A program made the position numbers and the translations under genes. Source: Exophiala sp. HKRS030 (lineage: Eukaryota; Ascomycota; Eurotiomycetes; Chaetothyriales; Herpotrichiellaceae). Taken from it: a DNA stretch of 64,000 nucleotides. Below the pieces are notes generated by a model. That model saw nothing but the letters and a program-made list of their open reading frames with translations. It ran no database searches and was not told the DNA's origin. The stretch covers positions 2,480,001-2,544,000 of the forward strand of contig JAHWDD010000010.1 of the NCBI GenBank assembly GCA_023897205.1, in the 5' to 3' direction. Below, piece after piece: positions 11,347-22,366 of the stretch (positions are counted from its first letter, which is position 1; every line of letters starts with the position of its first letter).

Positions 11347-12930
11347 ATGAGCACGAAATTTCATGGAGCAGCATGCAAGACTTGTCGGCGCCGAGGTCGG
11401 AAGTGCACAAGAGAACTGCCTAAATGCAAGTCCTGCCTCGACAAAGGAATCGAATGTGAAGGCTACACATTGAAATGGACGGGATTGGCAAGTCGAGGAA
11501 AGCTTGCTGGCAAGACCTCGATGCCAAAAGCTAAACCAACAAAAGCAACCAAAACCAAGGTCTCAGTCCCGGCCACGATTGAGCGGTCACTTACAATTCG
11601 TCAAGCAACTCCGACCATCATTCACGAAGGTACGCTTGGTGGAAGCTCCAAACCTGGAATAGTCGACAAACCTCCAACCCTGCGAACATGGGATCCAACC
11701 GTTTTTGATCATGCCTCGGCCACGACCTTCAAAGGAGAATCGTTTCAGGCTAGAACCTTGGTGGAAGACAGTGACAGCAGCCCGGAAACCGACGCCCTCC
11801 GCCGCAAGCGTATCAATTCTCCCTTCAGGCCGAGTGCCCTCTTGGAGCCTTACAGTGTGCCCATCGAGTTGAAATTCATTCTGAATTATCATCTCAAGGA
11901 GGTTACCCCCCGCCTATTGGTTGACGTCAGTACTTTTAGAAACCCCTACTCCGAGTATATACTTCCAATCGCGGTCCAGCGTCCAGCGTTGCTCTATGCG
12001 TGTGCGGCGCTAGCGGCATGTCACTATAACGTGAGACTTCAGGACCAACGCTTTCATATCGACTGCCTCCGCTTCCGGGGCAAAGCTATGCGGCGCCTTC
12101 AAGAACAACTATGGACTGAGGAGAATGCAAAGGATGAGAGCAATATTGCCGCAGTGCTGATGTTGACTCTTACTGATATGAGTATGGGTGGCTTCTCTAA
12201 TTTCGACGCACATTTTGCAGCCGCCCGGAAGCTTATCGACCTTCGCGGAAAGACGAAGACTCCTTCCTCATTTGTTGAACAGTATATTGCTTGGTTAGAC
12301 ATCATGCTGTCTGCTTCCAACAAGAGAAAGCCCATGTTCACTTCCCATGAAGTGGCTTTACTGAGGGGCTCCTCAACAGAGTGGAGCTACGACGTCTTCC
12401 CCTGCCCTCCGGATCAATTCGAAATTCTTGCCCATGCTATCGAATTGTATAAGATGCAGGACACTTCCAAAATGATATCACCCGAGGTCCTCAGTACTGT
12501 CCTATACCTCAAAGATAATCTGCTCTCGTTGCCAATGCATCTTGAACGCGGTGAACCTTGGACGCACCTGACTGAAGCATATCGTCACTCAATCGCTCTT
12601 TACATCATCAGACTTTTCAATATCCCGGCCGATCCTAATGAAATCAGCTGGTTGACAAGCAGTGTTTTTGACCATGCTAAACGTACGCCAGAGTCGACTG
12701 GCTGGTCGGATCAACTCCTGTGGCCTTTATTTCACGCTGGATTGGAGCTGCGGGATGCTGAACGACAGAGTTGGCTACGGGACCGAGCCGTTGCCATGCT
12801 AAGAAGTGGCGGCTTCCGCAATGTGGAGACAATCATGGAAATTCTGGAGAGTGTTTGGTCTCGTAACGAACGACCTGATTACATGAGCCTCCTCTCGGTA
12901 GAGGGTTTCGGAAACATGGTGGCAGTTTAG
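11347..12930 (+). CDS. Zn2Cys6 fungal-specific transcription factor
   Basis: Intronless, 527 residues. The zinc cluster is C10-x2-C13-x6-C20-x6-C27-x2-C30-x6-C37 with a basic stretch inside it, followed by a Lys/Thr-rich linker. From about residue 170 the sequence resembles the fungal-specific transcription factor domain of the shorter type (Fungal_trans_2): 'LKFILNYHLKEVTPRLLVD', 'AVQRPALLYACAALAACHY', 'AVLMLTLTDMSMGGF'. It should act in the nucleus on CGG-type sites. It converges on the GMC oxidoreductase gene, and the two stop codons overlap (12927-12930). Close linkage suggests, without proving, that it controls nearby metabolic genes. Target genes cannot be read from the sequence. Confidence 0.9.
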   Translation: MSTKFHGAACKTCRRRGRKCTRELPKCKSCLDKGIECEGYTLKWTGLASRGKLAGKTSMPKAKPTKATKTKVSVPATIERSLTIRQATPTIIHEGTLGGSSKPGIVDKPPTLRTWDPTVFDHASATTFKGESFQARTLVEDSDSSPETDALRRKRINSPFRPSALLEPYSVPIELKFILNYHLKEVTPRLLVDVSTFRNPYSEYILPIAVQRPALLYACAALAACHYNVRLQDQRFHIDCLRFRGKAMRRLQEQLWTEENAKDESNIAAVLMLTLTDMSMGGFSNFDAHFAAARKLIDLRGKTKTPSSFVEQYIAWLDIMLSASNKRKPMFTSHEVALLRGSSTEWSYDVFPCPPDQFEILAHAIELYKMQDTSKMISPEVLSTVLYLKDNLLSLPMHLERGEPWTHLTEAYRHSIALYIIRLFNIPADPNEISWLTSSVFDHAKRTPESTGWSDQLLWPLFHAGLELRDAERQSWLRDRAVAMLRSGGFRNVETIMEILESVWSRNERPDYMSLLSVEGFGNMVAV

Positions 12931-14704
12931 ATCGAGAGCATGTCCTGATCGCCTTGCATTGATTTGTTGCTTGTCCAGAACTCGCTGATCAGTTGCTCCG
13001 CGCAGCGCTCGCCGATGAGATACGCATTGATCTGTGTATGGTTACACGTCAAAATCGGACAAACAGAAAGATCTGCAACTCTCAATTTTTTCAACCCAAT
13101 GAGCCGGAATTGCTGATCCACAACCGCTTTCTCATCCGTACGACGGCCCATCTTACATGTTCCCAACGAATGATAACCCTGCCCAAGATTGGCTCGAACA
13201 AATTCTAATATGCTCTCATCGCTGTCATCGGAAGGTCCATGAACCAAACGACGAATGGCTGCATTGTATGCCGCCGTTTTACCTATTCCAATGGCTTCTC
13301 GCACACTCTCTATTGCTATTCTCTTGTCATAGGGATGTTTCAAGAATTGAGGATCAATCTGTGGGAGCGCTCTTGGATCCGCCGACTTCAGCGAGATTGA
13401 TCCCTTTGATAAATTATTTTGGAGGAGCAGCTCATGCGTTATGTAGCTTTCATGTGGCTTACCACCTGTGAATGCCGATGGTCCTGAGCCAAGCCATATT
13501 TCTGCCGATGGTCGACAAGGTTCGAGCATGAATGCCTTGGTTGGCTCATCCAGTTGTTTGAATTCCTGACTTTCACACAGTCGGTCAATTTTAGGGAAAG
13601 CCACACAGCCACTGGTGCCAAAGACATTATGAGGGCCAGACTTGTCCTTTTCGTACTGCTCGTCAGCTTCGGCCAGTAGCTGTGGATTGTCGAAGATTTG
13701 GTTGTGTGCAAGAGCGCTATCATTCACCTGATATTCAATTGTCAAGATACTGTGATCCAGCATGTTTTGTCCCACACTCTTATTGTCGAGGACACATTCA
13801 ATTCCAAGAGAGGACAGATGGTCCTTCGGTCCAACACCGGACAACATCAGGAGTTGAGGAGAACCAAAAGTGCCCTGACAGACGACGACTTCCTTGCGGC
13901 AGAGAATCTCAGATGTCATTGCTGCTTGGTTATCAAAAATTTTGACGCCAACCGCGTTGTTTTCTTCGATCATAATCTTATCAACAGAGACATTAGTCAG
14001 AATTGTCAAGTTGGACAATCGCTTTTGTGACTCATTGCTTAGATACCCATTGGCGGCGTACCATCGAAGCCCTTCGCCAGTATTGCATTGTGCGAGGCTG
14101 ACGCCGACCGGATTTCCAGAGTTGTTGTCGTGGCAGATGTTGATTCCCGCCTCTTGGCAAGCTTTGAAGAAGACCTCGACACCAGGGCTCATTTTTTCAC
14201 CAAACCCTACTTTGATGGGGCCAACTGATCCATGGCATGACATTTCGGGTGTTGCGTATTCTTCGAACCCATTGGGCCGCTGTGGCCTGAAATTTTCAAG
14301 ATTTTTCATCAAGGGGAGAATATTCTTCCATGCCCAACCATCGTCACCGGTCAATCGAGCCCATTCATCATAGTCAGCTGATGGCCCTCGGGCGAATCCC
14401 ATGTAATTGACTGCCGAGCTTCCTCCAAGCTGTTTTCCTCGTAAGAACAGGATCTCCCGATCCCCAAGCTCCTTTTGGGGAACTGTGGGCAACTGCCAGA
14501 GTCCATCCAAGTCAGCAGACAACTGGTGCAAGTACTTCCCCGGCACGAGAACGTCTGGAGCTATACCGGCATCTCTGCCAGCCTCTACAAGCAAGACCGA
14601 TGCACTTGTCTGCGAGGCAAGGCGAGATGCGACGACACAGCCCGCTGTTCCCCTCCACAGATGATGTAGTCATACTCTTTCAGAGCATGCTTATCAGACG
14701 ACAT
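12927..14704 (-). CDS. GMC (glucose-methanol-choline) FAD oxidoreductase, frame broken near the start
   Basis: About 592 residues if one base is restored. The reading begins at ATG 14704 ('SSDKHALKEYDYIICGG') and continues one frame over as 'TAGCVVASRLASQTSASVLLVEAGRDA'. Together these are the dinucleotide-binding GxGxxG segment, broken within a run of four G on the coding strand (CCCC at 14650-14653). With one more G the length is 593 codons including stop. Further family marks are 'GGSSAVNYMGFARG', the second GMC signature 'GSPQLLMLSGVGP', and near the C-terminus 'GYHSLGTCKMG' with the catalytic His and 'NHTQINAYLIGERCAEQL'. There is no signal peptide, so it is probably intracellular; choline dehydrogenase-like or alcohol oxidase-like substrates are possible. 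Without repair the frame has no ATG start, which argues for a sequence error. Confidence 0.85.
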
Positions 14705-16028
14705 GTCTTTTTGCACCTGAACTTGGTCCGTTTATGTACAGTCTGTCCCACTGATAGTGGCAATCATCGACCTGGATTAACGTTGACCTTATCACGGCGA
14801 TCAGTCACACAGGTTACTGAACACTTGCCAGTATGGCGGCATTCATATCGACAAAAAGCTGTTGGCCCAGAATTTGATGCCCAACGTTGTGCTGTAACCC
14901 AGCAGTGCACTTGCCGAACGAGGTACATTATTATATACTCCAAGATTTGTGCGGGCGGCTCAGAAGAACCCCACCAAAGGTGACCTTACCCAATGCAGGC
15001 AGAATATCAGCCGCCTTAATTTCGCCCTAAGTACAGCGGCCCGCTCCGCAATTCCCGAGTATTTTACATGCTGGCTGATCGACAAGCATGCGTCGACGCC
15101 ACCTAGATCTCGGAGTTAAACATCTATTTTGGGTATATATCTGATATATGTTCAACTATGTCGGCTTGTGGGTCAAGACTCATCTTGGACACAACCTCCC
15201 CGCATCTATATCTGGAGACAAGCTATGAATTCTGCAAATTTTGGGACGAAAGGAATTGAGCATGACTCGAGCCCGCGCATTGGAGCGATGTCCGGGGACA
15301 TGCTTGCAGACTTCAAGTCGGAGAATAACGCACATCGGGAGCGGAGCTAGCGATGTCCAGATCTGCGCGCATACGTTTCTTTCCCGGCGCCTGTTCAAAT
15401 ACCTCAATACCCACGCAATTGAGCCACGCTCGTGTCGATCCGCAAGTTTGTCTATCAAATCTATAATTGAGCTAAGATCCCTTGCTTGCTTCTCTTGATT
15501 AGGGGTGAAAGTCAGGATTTCAGTTTGGTGTTAAAGCAGCGCTCAATTTTTGTTCATCCTGTCCAGGTTAGCAAGCGTTATGATTTGATGAAACAGAAGA
15601 TGGGAGTTGTAATGGAATAAGGATGTGTTTTGGTTTGTTGATTAAGCTTTGGCATATGCCCTTTTTCTCTCGGAGTTTCGGCTATATCAGTATCTAACGA
15701 AGTTATGATAATTTGAATTTGTGCAGTCATATCCAAGTCGCGGCATATCCCGCTACCCATTGACGACCTGTCATGCTTCACTCGCCTTGCCTCGCGCGAG
15801 GACCTCAGAATAGACTTGACGTATAGATCTGACGTACAATGAGGCTGACAAACCCGAGATTGACGCATTCGAATCTTCGGGAATATTATTAATATACCAT
15901 TGAAACATCAGAGATTTCCTATCTCTACGTAACGCTTGAGGATCTAGTTATTGACAACGCCGACCAAGACTGTGGAACTGGGCCCTTTATACAAGTGGCG
16001 CAATGGAAACCAATGAAGCACAGTCTGA
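14705..16028. other. 1.3-kb intergenic region upstream of the GMC gene
   Basis: No supported gene; all open frames are short and lack motifs. A TATA-like stretch (GGGTATATATCTGATATATG) lies near 15130. The region contains the promoter of the GMC gene and the 3' end of the permease gene. Confidence 0.5.
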
Positions 16029-17768
16029 CTAGATGGCTGAGGAACTTTGAGTGGCTTCCTTGGAAACAGGTGCCGCGCTCACACTGCCAGAGCGTTCAGT
16101 CCTCACATTAGCCGCGCTGAGAGCCTCGAGGCTGTCGCGGTCGATCTTGGGTCCCGTGAATGTGTGTCTCTTGCCAGCCCACCAGGCTACAACAACGTAC
16201 AGTCCGACACCAACAAGGACAACGCTGACATAGTTCATGTTCTGCGCAGTCACGGGCAGGAACACGGGGAAGCAGAAGAGGACCGTGTACAGTGCAGTCC
16301 ATAGCACAGAGAAGATGTTGCAAAAGGGTCCGAGGATTGGGCCTAGGTTGAATACGCGTTTTGGAAGGACTTTTTCTCGGCCTCGGAGAACGATGATGGC
16401 TTGTGGGATCACGTATGTGACGTTAAGCCCAAGAATGGACAGTGAGATAAAGCTGTTGAATGCTGTGGTTGATCCGGTGTAGATGGCACCATAGGCGATA
16501 CAGACGACGCCGGTGAGGACGGTGGCGTTGGCCGGCACTTGCAGGGTTGGGTGTGTCTTTGCGAAGAATTTACTGTAGGGAAGTCCATTGTCTCGAGCGA
16601 AAGCCCAGGTTAGACGGCCAGCGGTGACGAAGCAGGCGATAGTGGCTCCGTAATAAACGAATAGAAGCCAGATGGCGAAGAAAGCCGCCCCATCCTGAGA
16701 CCTCAGGGCTTGGAAGTAGACTGTCAAGATTGGAAGATACGAATATGCAACTTCTTCCAAATCACTGGTCGAGAACATGAAAGCGATCGTCCAGAGGAAG
16801 GAGGTTGTTATTCCGATGACCATGGTGAGACCGATTGCTTGTGGCACTCCCTTTCCTGGATTCGGCATCTCCTCAGCAATATGGGTCGCGCTATCCTGTA
16901 GCTCGAGGTCAGTATACGACTGTAGTGTTTGAGGCGATTTCATGCTTACGGTTGCTAGAAAGGTGTACATGCAAGCTCCTACTCCCAGAAGAAAAGCGGT
17001 CCCATCACCCCAGCCTGTTTGGTTATTCCATTCTGTGAATACCGTTTTACCGGACTGCTTTTGGTTGCTTCTGGCCAGAACGGTGATGAAGAACACGACA
17101 AAGCCTATCACAGACGCAAGGAAGAACACAACTTCCGCCATTGGGATTTGCCTTGGGAGGTAGATGACGACAGCGACGGCAATTATGGTAAGGAGCACAT
17201 AGACAAGATAGACTTGCCATTGGGTCCAAATGAAATCTGGATTGTAGAATGAGGCCAAATTTAGGATGATTTGAGCGCAGAAGATGTTTGCAGACGCCAC
17301 AGTCAACCACCAAGCAATGACGCTCAGACACCCGACGGTAAAGCCGACAGCAGCACGATACTCTGGGGCCGACACCATAAAAGCAAAACTGGGGAAACGT
17401 CAACCTCAAACGTCTCATCGCGACACATGAAGTAAAACCTACTGGTACTGACCACCGCTCGAAGGGAATGCAGAAGCCAGTTCAGCGAGCCCAGCATTTA
17501 TGAAAGAGCATGCCACCATCGCGGTAAGTAGCCCAAAGATAACGGTTGGGCCACCGCCGGCAAATAAAGGAGTCGGGAATACAGCAGAGTAACCGATCCA
17601 AGAGTTGGTGATGCTGAAGGCCAGGGATACAGTCGCAAAGGCACTGAATTGACGCGGAAGCTCCCCGACGTGACCTTGAGCCCGCAACTGTATCTCATCT
17701 GCTGACAGCCCAGACAGGTCGTTAGTTGTCGCATCCACGGCGGTTTCTGATTTCTGAGCTTCCGCCAT
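16029..17768 (-). CDS. Amino-acid/GABA-type permease (APC superfamily)
   Basis: Three exons (17443-17768, 16950-17388, 16029-16895) give 543 residues with about 12 hydrophobic segments. 'FSAFATVSLAFSITNSWIGYSAVFPTPLFAGGG' in segment 1 and 'SSGGQYHFAFMVSAPEYR' after splicing of the 54-nt first intron are typical of fungal GABA/choline/amino-acid permeases. The second intron (16896-16949) is also 54 nt and has no stop, so the unspliced frame stays open. Its removal joins 'YTFLAT' to 'DSATHIAEEMPNPGKGVP', the conserved loop of the family. The protein should import an amino acid or related amine across the plasma membrane by proton symport; the substrate is not predictable. It is divergent from the Rid-family gene at 18582, sharing 0.8 kb of upstream DNA. 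Confidence 0.9.
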
Positions 17769-18581
17769 GATTGTGGCTATTGTGGTACGGACACAGCTGT
17801 CGTCTTATGAATTTGGAGTGAGATGATGAGATGAGGCTGAGGGAAATCCTTTGAAACGTACGTTGCGAGAAGATGATAATTAGTACTTCTGAGGGTCTCC
17901 GTGATAGGCACCAGATCCGTAGTCCAGTAATCACGACCGTTGTAGAGGAGCAGCCATGTGGTTATCTTTGCCCAGAAATCAGCAATAGCCACTAGGAGAA
18001 AAGAAGCTTGGTTCGCGGGGAACGGTACTTGAGGGTGCCGGAGCCAGCTCTATTCGTCGTGGGTTTCTCGCCTTTGGGCCCTCTCGTTTCGTAAAATCCA
18101 CCTAACAACCCTCGTGGCTAGCCGTCGACGCTATTTCCTTGGACTGCTTGTGCCATTACCCTGTTAGTTCGGTTCGTGGCGACGGAACCCAAGATAAAGC
18201 CCACGCCTTCAAACCTTTGTTGGTTAGCTTGCGGAAATAGACACCTATTAAAGTTAGCTCATCCTGTTGCAATTTGCGACTTGGGCTCTGATGTTGTTCC
18301 AATCACAGATGACGGAGACTGGCGACACTCTGCTGACATTTCCGTCTTGGTTGGTGCGTACCTTCGTGTCTTCGAGCACATTAAGGGTCCTCTATCAGAC
18401 GAGGCTCTGGGAGAGGGTTTCCAGATAGCGACGGCGCACATAAGGCACGAGTTTGGCTAGACCTATTATTTATGGAGTCGCTGATATCCTCCCGAAAGTC
18501 TCTGTATAAATGCCGCAGCTTCGACTATCTTTCTCGCCAATCTTCCAGATCTAGGTACGTCCGCCTGCATTGCCCATTGAA
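17769..18581. other. Shared upstream region of permease and Rid-family genes
   Basis: This 0.8-kb stretch separates two divergent genes and must hold both promoters. An open frame at 18176-18460 (+) includes 'DISVLVGAYLRVFEHIKGPLSDEALGEGFQIATAHIRHEFG', which looks protein-like but has no clear start and no family I can name. It may be an extra exon or a relic. Confidence 0.4.
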
Positions 18582-19048
18582 ATGCCCTTCGTTGAAAACC
18601 ACGACTATCCGGGATATGAAGTCCTTGGCAATGTCTTCAACATCAGCGCTGCGGCTTCATTCCAAGGCAAAGATGCCCGCATAGTTGCAACATCTGGCCA
18701 GATAGGTGAAGCTAGCGACTATTCACCCTTTTCACCCAATGGCGCCGATGGTGAACAATTCGCTGGGGCCATGCACAACAGTTCGATGTAGCAATGTTCA
18801 ACATCCAGAAGTCCCTGGCGGCTGCGTCACCGGACTTGTCGCCCACAGAGCTTTGGGAAGGAATCTTCAACATTACCTCGTTTCATGTCGGGACCATTCC
18901 ACAGGACGAGCAGCTAGAGATTGCAGCAGTTGCGAGGAAATACCTTGGAAAGAACAAACCTGCTTGGGCTGCCATCTGTGTGGCAGCGCTTTTTCCTCCG
19001 AAGTGCTTGGTCGAGATTCAGGTACAGGCCGCATATCCCAACAAATAA
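18582..19048 (+). CDS. Rid/YjgF/YER057c/UK114 family protein, frame broken once
   Basis: The first part reads 'MPFVENHDYPGYEVLG...FNISAAASF...IVATSGQIGE'. The second part, one frame over, reads 'HAQQFDVAMFNIQKSLAAASPDLSPTELWEGIFNITSFHVG' and ends 'KPAWAAICVAALFPPKCLVEIQVQAAYP', the characteristic Rid C-terminus with the acidic 'VEI' stretch. The break sits in GGGG at 18765-18768. One extra G joins 'EQFAGG' to 'HAQQF' and gives 155 residues (156 codons with stop). No intron of suitable phase fits. Rid proteins hydrolyse reactive enamine/imine intermediates of amino-acid metabolism; this one sits divergent from an amino-acid permease, which fits such a role. It is probably functional in the organism. 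Confidence 0.75.
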
Positions 19049-20191
19049 GTGTGGCGAGGCAACAAGGACAATGCCTCAAATTTCCCACAGGATGCGCAGA
19101 GCCATCTGCTTCTAGGGAATATCCAAGGGAAATAGGCCAGGAAGACGGTCGCTCAGTCGTCATATCTGGCTTCTCGTTATCCCTGGTGTCGATATATCTC
19201 TGCAAACCAGTGTAAACCGGATAAGACTGCTCTCGTCGCATGAGTCAGCTTGAAATTCCACATATTCACATAGAAGAAAGTCACTCTCATGAGTGCTCAA
19301 GTACAATTGCTCCAAGAACTTTCAACAGATGTCACAACTGACTTGCAATGGATCTCACACATGCCTCGTTCCCTTCCAGAAGGTTTGGTTCCACCCCGGT
19401 AGTGCATGATCTTGGCAGGCTTCACTCTACTAACTAACAAATATCACATCAAATCGTTCTACCAGAAAGATATACCACTTCTACGTGCCTGCTCTCCGTC
19501 AACGACCTTGATACATTCCGTATCCACCTGCGTGATCAGAATCTTCGATTGCAGGTCTCCGTCTGACCATGGGCCAATCAGGGGCAGCCACGGAGTCAAT
19601 TTTAGTCTCTACGGTACAATGTCCGTGATGCGGCCACTCACGAGTCGCAGCGTTCACAATCCACACGCCGTCCCAACAAATGATGGAGAGTACATGGAAA
19701 AGATAAGTGGAATAGGTTCAAGGGACCGGTGACTAACGAACAACCGCCAACTAGATCGCAGCAAGGTGAACAGAGGTTCTTCGGCTACGTCGGTACCCAA
19801 CGTATAATTTCTGCAGCTCTATCAAACCCTTGGAGGTCCTCGGCCTTATATCATGCCACGAATGCCTGCAATCTACAGGGAGTGCGAGCGTTATTGAATG
19901 GTCATCGCATTTTCAGCAGAAAATGTCTGTGGCTGCACGCATCGCTGATAGGCGAAAAGCATGAGGCGGGCTGGTGTTGCTTCTCGTGGAATGAGCGAGT
20001 TGTTCCTGAACGAGCCGATGGTGCCATATATCGCAGCTCAACTCTCCATTACTTTTTGCCTGATGTTATGATGTAGCTTGTTGTTTAAGAACGACTCCCG
20101 AAAGACCTCGGCGACGAAAGATTGGAGTGATTGCATTATCCGCTGAGCTTGTCAAAATCCCCACTATCTTTGACGTTACATCGAGCCAAGG
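19049..20191. other. 1.1-kb intergenic region
   Basis: No supported gene. The longest frames (19406-19732 and 19729-20076, +) lack recognisable motifs and convincing starts. Confidence 0.45.
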
Positions 20192-21747
20192 ATGTCGATT
20201 GATGAGACTCAACTTATAGCTGAAGAATCGGTTGTTGTCAAAAAAGTCGCGCCCGAAGATGATCAGACACAAACCAAGGAGGATACTACAGCCGAACAGC
20301 CTCTACAGCCAGATACCGCAGAAGAACCAAATGGTGTCCTTGAGGATGGGAAATTGGAGACAAACGGTGTCTCCGACGAACCAGCGAGCACCAAGGACGA
20401 GGATCCAGTGGAAGATCATCTAAATGGGGTATTGAAAGAAGTGGAGCACAACGCAAACGAATATGCTAGAGCATTTCTTGCAACGCACCGACGGGAAATA
20501 TCCGATAGGGATGCTGAGATACTACAGCTCAAGGAGCAGCTGGCACAAACACGACATGAGCTCGAAACGAACGTGGCTGCCCTGGAATTGAGTACAAGTA
20601 ACAAGAATGAGGAGAAGAACAGCGAACCAGAAGCGCATGTTAACGGTGAAGCCTCGGAACGTCTCTCGGGAACTCCCTTATCAGTGCTCGTCGAGGATAA
20701 TAATGAGAAAATGTTGGTCCATATATTTCCTTTGCTTACCGCTCTCAGCCATGACTAACTCTCATTCAGACTTGAAAGTATAGAGACGATCTGGAACAGC
20801 CTGCTAGAGATTGTAGAGCGCACTGTCTACGATGACATACCAGAAGACGTGAGTATCGAACAGGATATTTTCGCGAGCTGACCTGACTCTCGCAGTATCT
20901 GACAAAGTGGAGTCCTGATCACCTAGTTGCCACCCTAGGAGAAAAGGTTGTGGGTGTTTCGCTCGTGGAACCCTTACTGGCCAACCCCACAACCGCCAAA
21001 CGTGGTCGAGTCCTTGTCGTCATGGCGATCATGGCACAAATCTTGGAAGACTACTTTTTGACTCCAAACTACCTCTTGGAGGATGATGACGAACTCAGGT
21101 ACATTCTGAGGGCAATTCGAGACGAAGGGAGGAAGCAAGCTCTGCGCTCGCTTCTTCTGCTGACATCCGAAGAAGATGCTCGTAAGGATACCGTCATCAA
21201 GAAGAGGGTTTCAAATGCATTGGATGAGACACTCGATTTACTCGAGCCACTTCTGCCAGCGAGTACCATAACTTCCCTAAGAACTGATCTTGGTATGGGA
21301 CTTGAGAAGGTGGCTAAACTATGGGAGCCGGTTCAAAGATCCAATAGTCATTACGAGGTCAACACGAACCCCAACAGGACTCCTTGGAATTGGAAATCAA
21401 TATCGCTGAGTGGCGAAAACTTCACCTTTATCGACATACATTCGAGCTCTTTTGGGGAAGGCGAAAAGGTCATGCTACTATTCCCACGAGTATTTGCGCT
21501 TGACAGATCGAAGAAGCCCACCTTTACACCCGTCTATCCGGGTATCGTGTTGCAAGAGTCTCAAGCATCTGTGCCGCAGGTCGACAGCGCAGCCGAGAAA
21601 GAAGAGCACCAAGATATACCCGCTGGATCAACCGATGGAGACAACCCCGTCAATGAGCCAACGGACCCCAAAGCGGAACCTGAAGCTGCAGCTGCTGCGT
21701 TGCCGGAAGTCCCTGCCGTTGCGGAGAAGGCTTCTGATGGAGAATGA
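20192..21747 (+). CDS. Hypothetical fungal protein with acidic ends and helical core
   Basis: Three exons (20192-20712, 20770-20848, 20896-21747) sum exactly to 484 codons (483 residues). The N-terminal 90 residues are acidic and low-complexity. They are followed by a predicted coiled coil around 'RREISDRDAEILQLKEQLAQTRHELETNVAALEL'. The spliced second exon gives 'ILESIETIWNSLLEIVERTVYDDIPEDYLTKWSPDHL', and the third exon has a helical stretch ('VVMAIMAQILEDYFL...LRYILRAIRDEGRKQALRSLL') then 'NPNRTPWNWKSISLSGENFTFIDIHSSSFGEGEKVMLLFPRVFALDR'. The tail is Glu/Pro/Ala-rich. I do not recognise the family. The clean introns (57 and 47 nt) and composition support a real gene. Confidence 0.75.
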
Positions 21748-22366
21748 GAGGTTTAACCTTGATGATTGAGTTTTGACCTAGCATCAATCGGCAGAATACT
21801 ATAGCACGATTGGGATGATTGAAATCCAATGAATTGTCTACATCTGTGCCGTTCGGAACACTTTAGATCTTAGAAAAGGCTCGAGCTACGTTCCAGCAGT
21901 CTGTTGGATTCGGGATAATGCTGCAGCTGTTTATCGACAGGCACGAGTAACTACGAGCCACTGAGCCAAGCAATATAGCATGTTGTCAGCGGCCTTGAGC
22001 GGGTTCCTTCATTCATGGAATTAAGATGTTATTCCCGGTAGACATTACCATTTCAGGCATGAACATTGTCAGCCCGCGATTGGAGCCGTGATCTTGCATT
22101 AGTGTTGGCGTCATGATAGTCGCCTTTGATACCGGTTGCCTTAGAATAGCCACATCTGAAGAATTGCTTACAATGTCCTGGAGCAAAGTCTTGCGGAACG
22201 ACGAGCTAAAACTTCTCCAAGCATGTGTGAGCATGAGAAGTATATATATTTCTAAATTCACCGCCCGATCGTGAAAAATGCAAAGAAATCCAGTTACTCG
22301 AAATCTACAGGAAGTGGTATTCAGCGCGCAAGCTCGAGTTGGCAACATTATATCACAAGAGAAGCC
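21748..22366. other. Intergenic region upstream of the SDR gene
   Basis: No gene seen. The SDR reading frame stays open upstream to 22271, but the ATG at 22367 gives the normal family N-terminus. Confidence 0.5.

Noticed and set aside
19406..20076. Two plus-strand frames of about 110 codons
   Set aside because: No motif, no splice context and ordinary intergenic composition.
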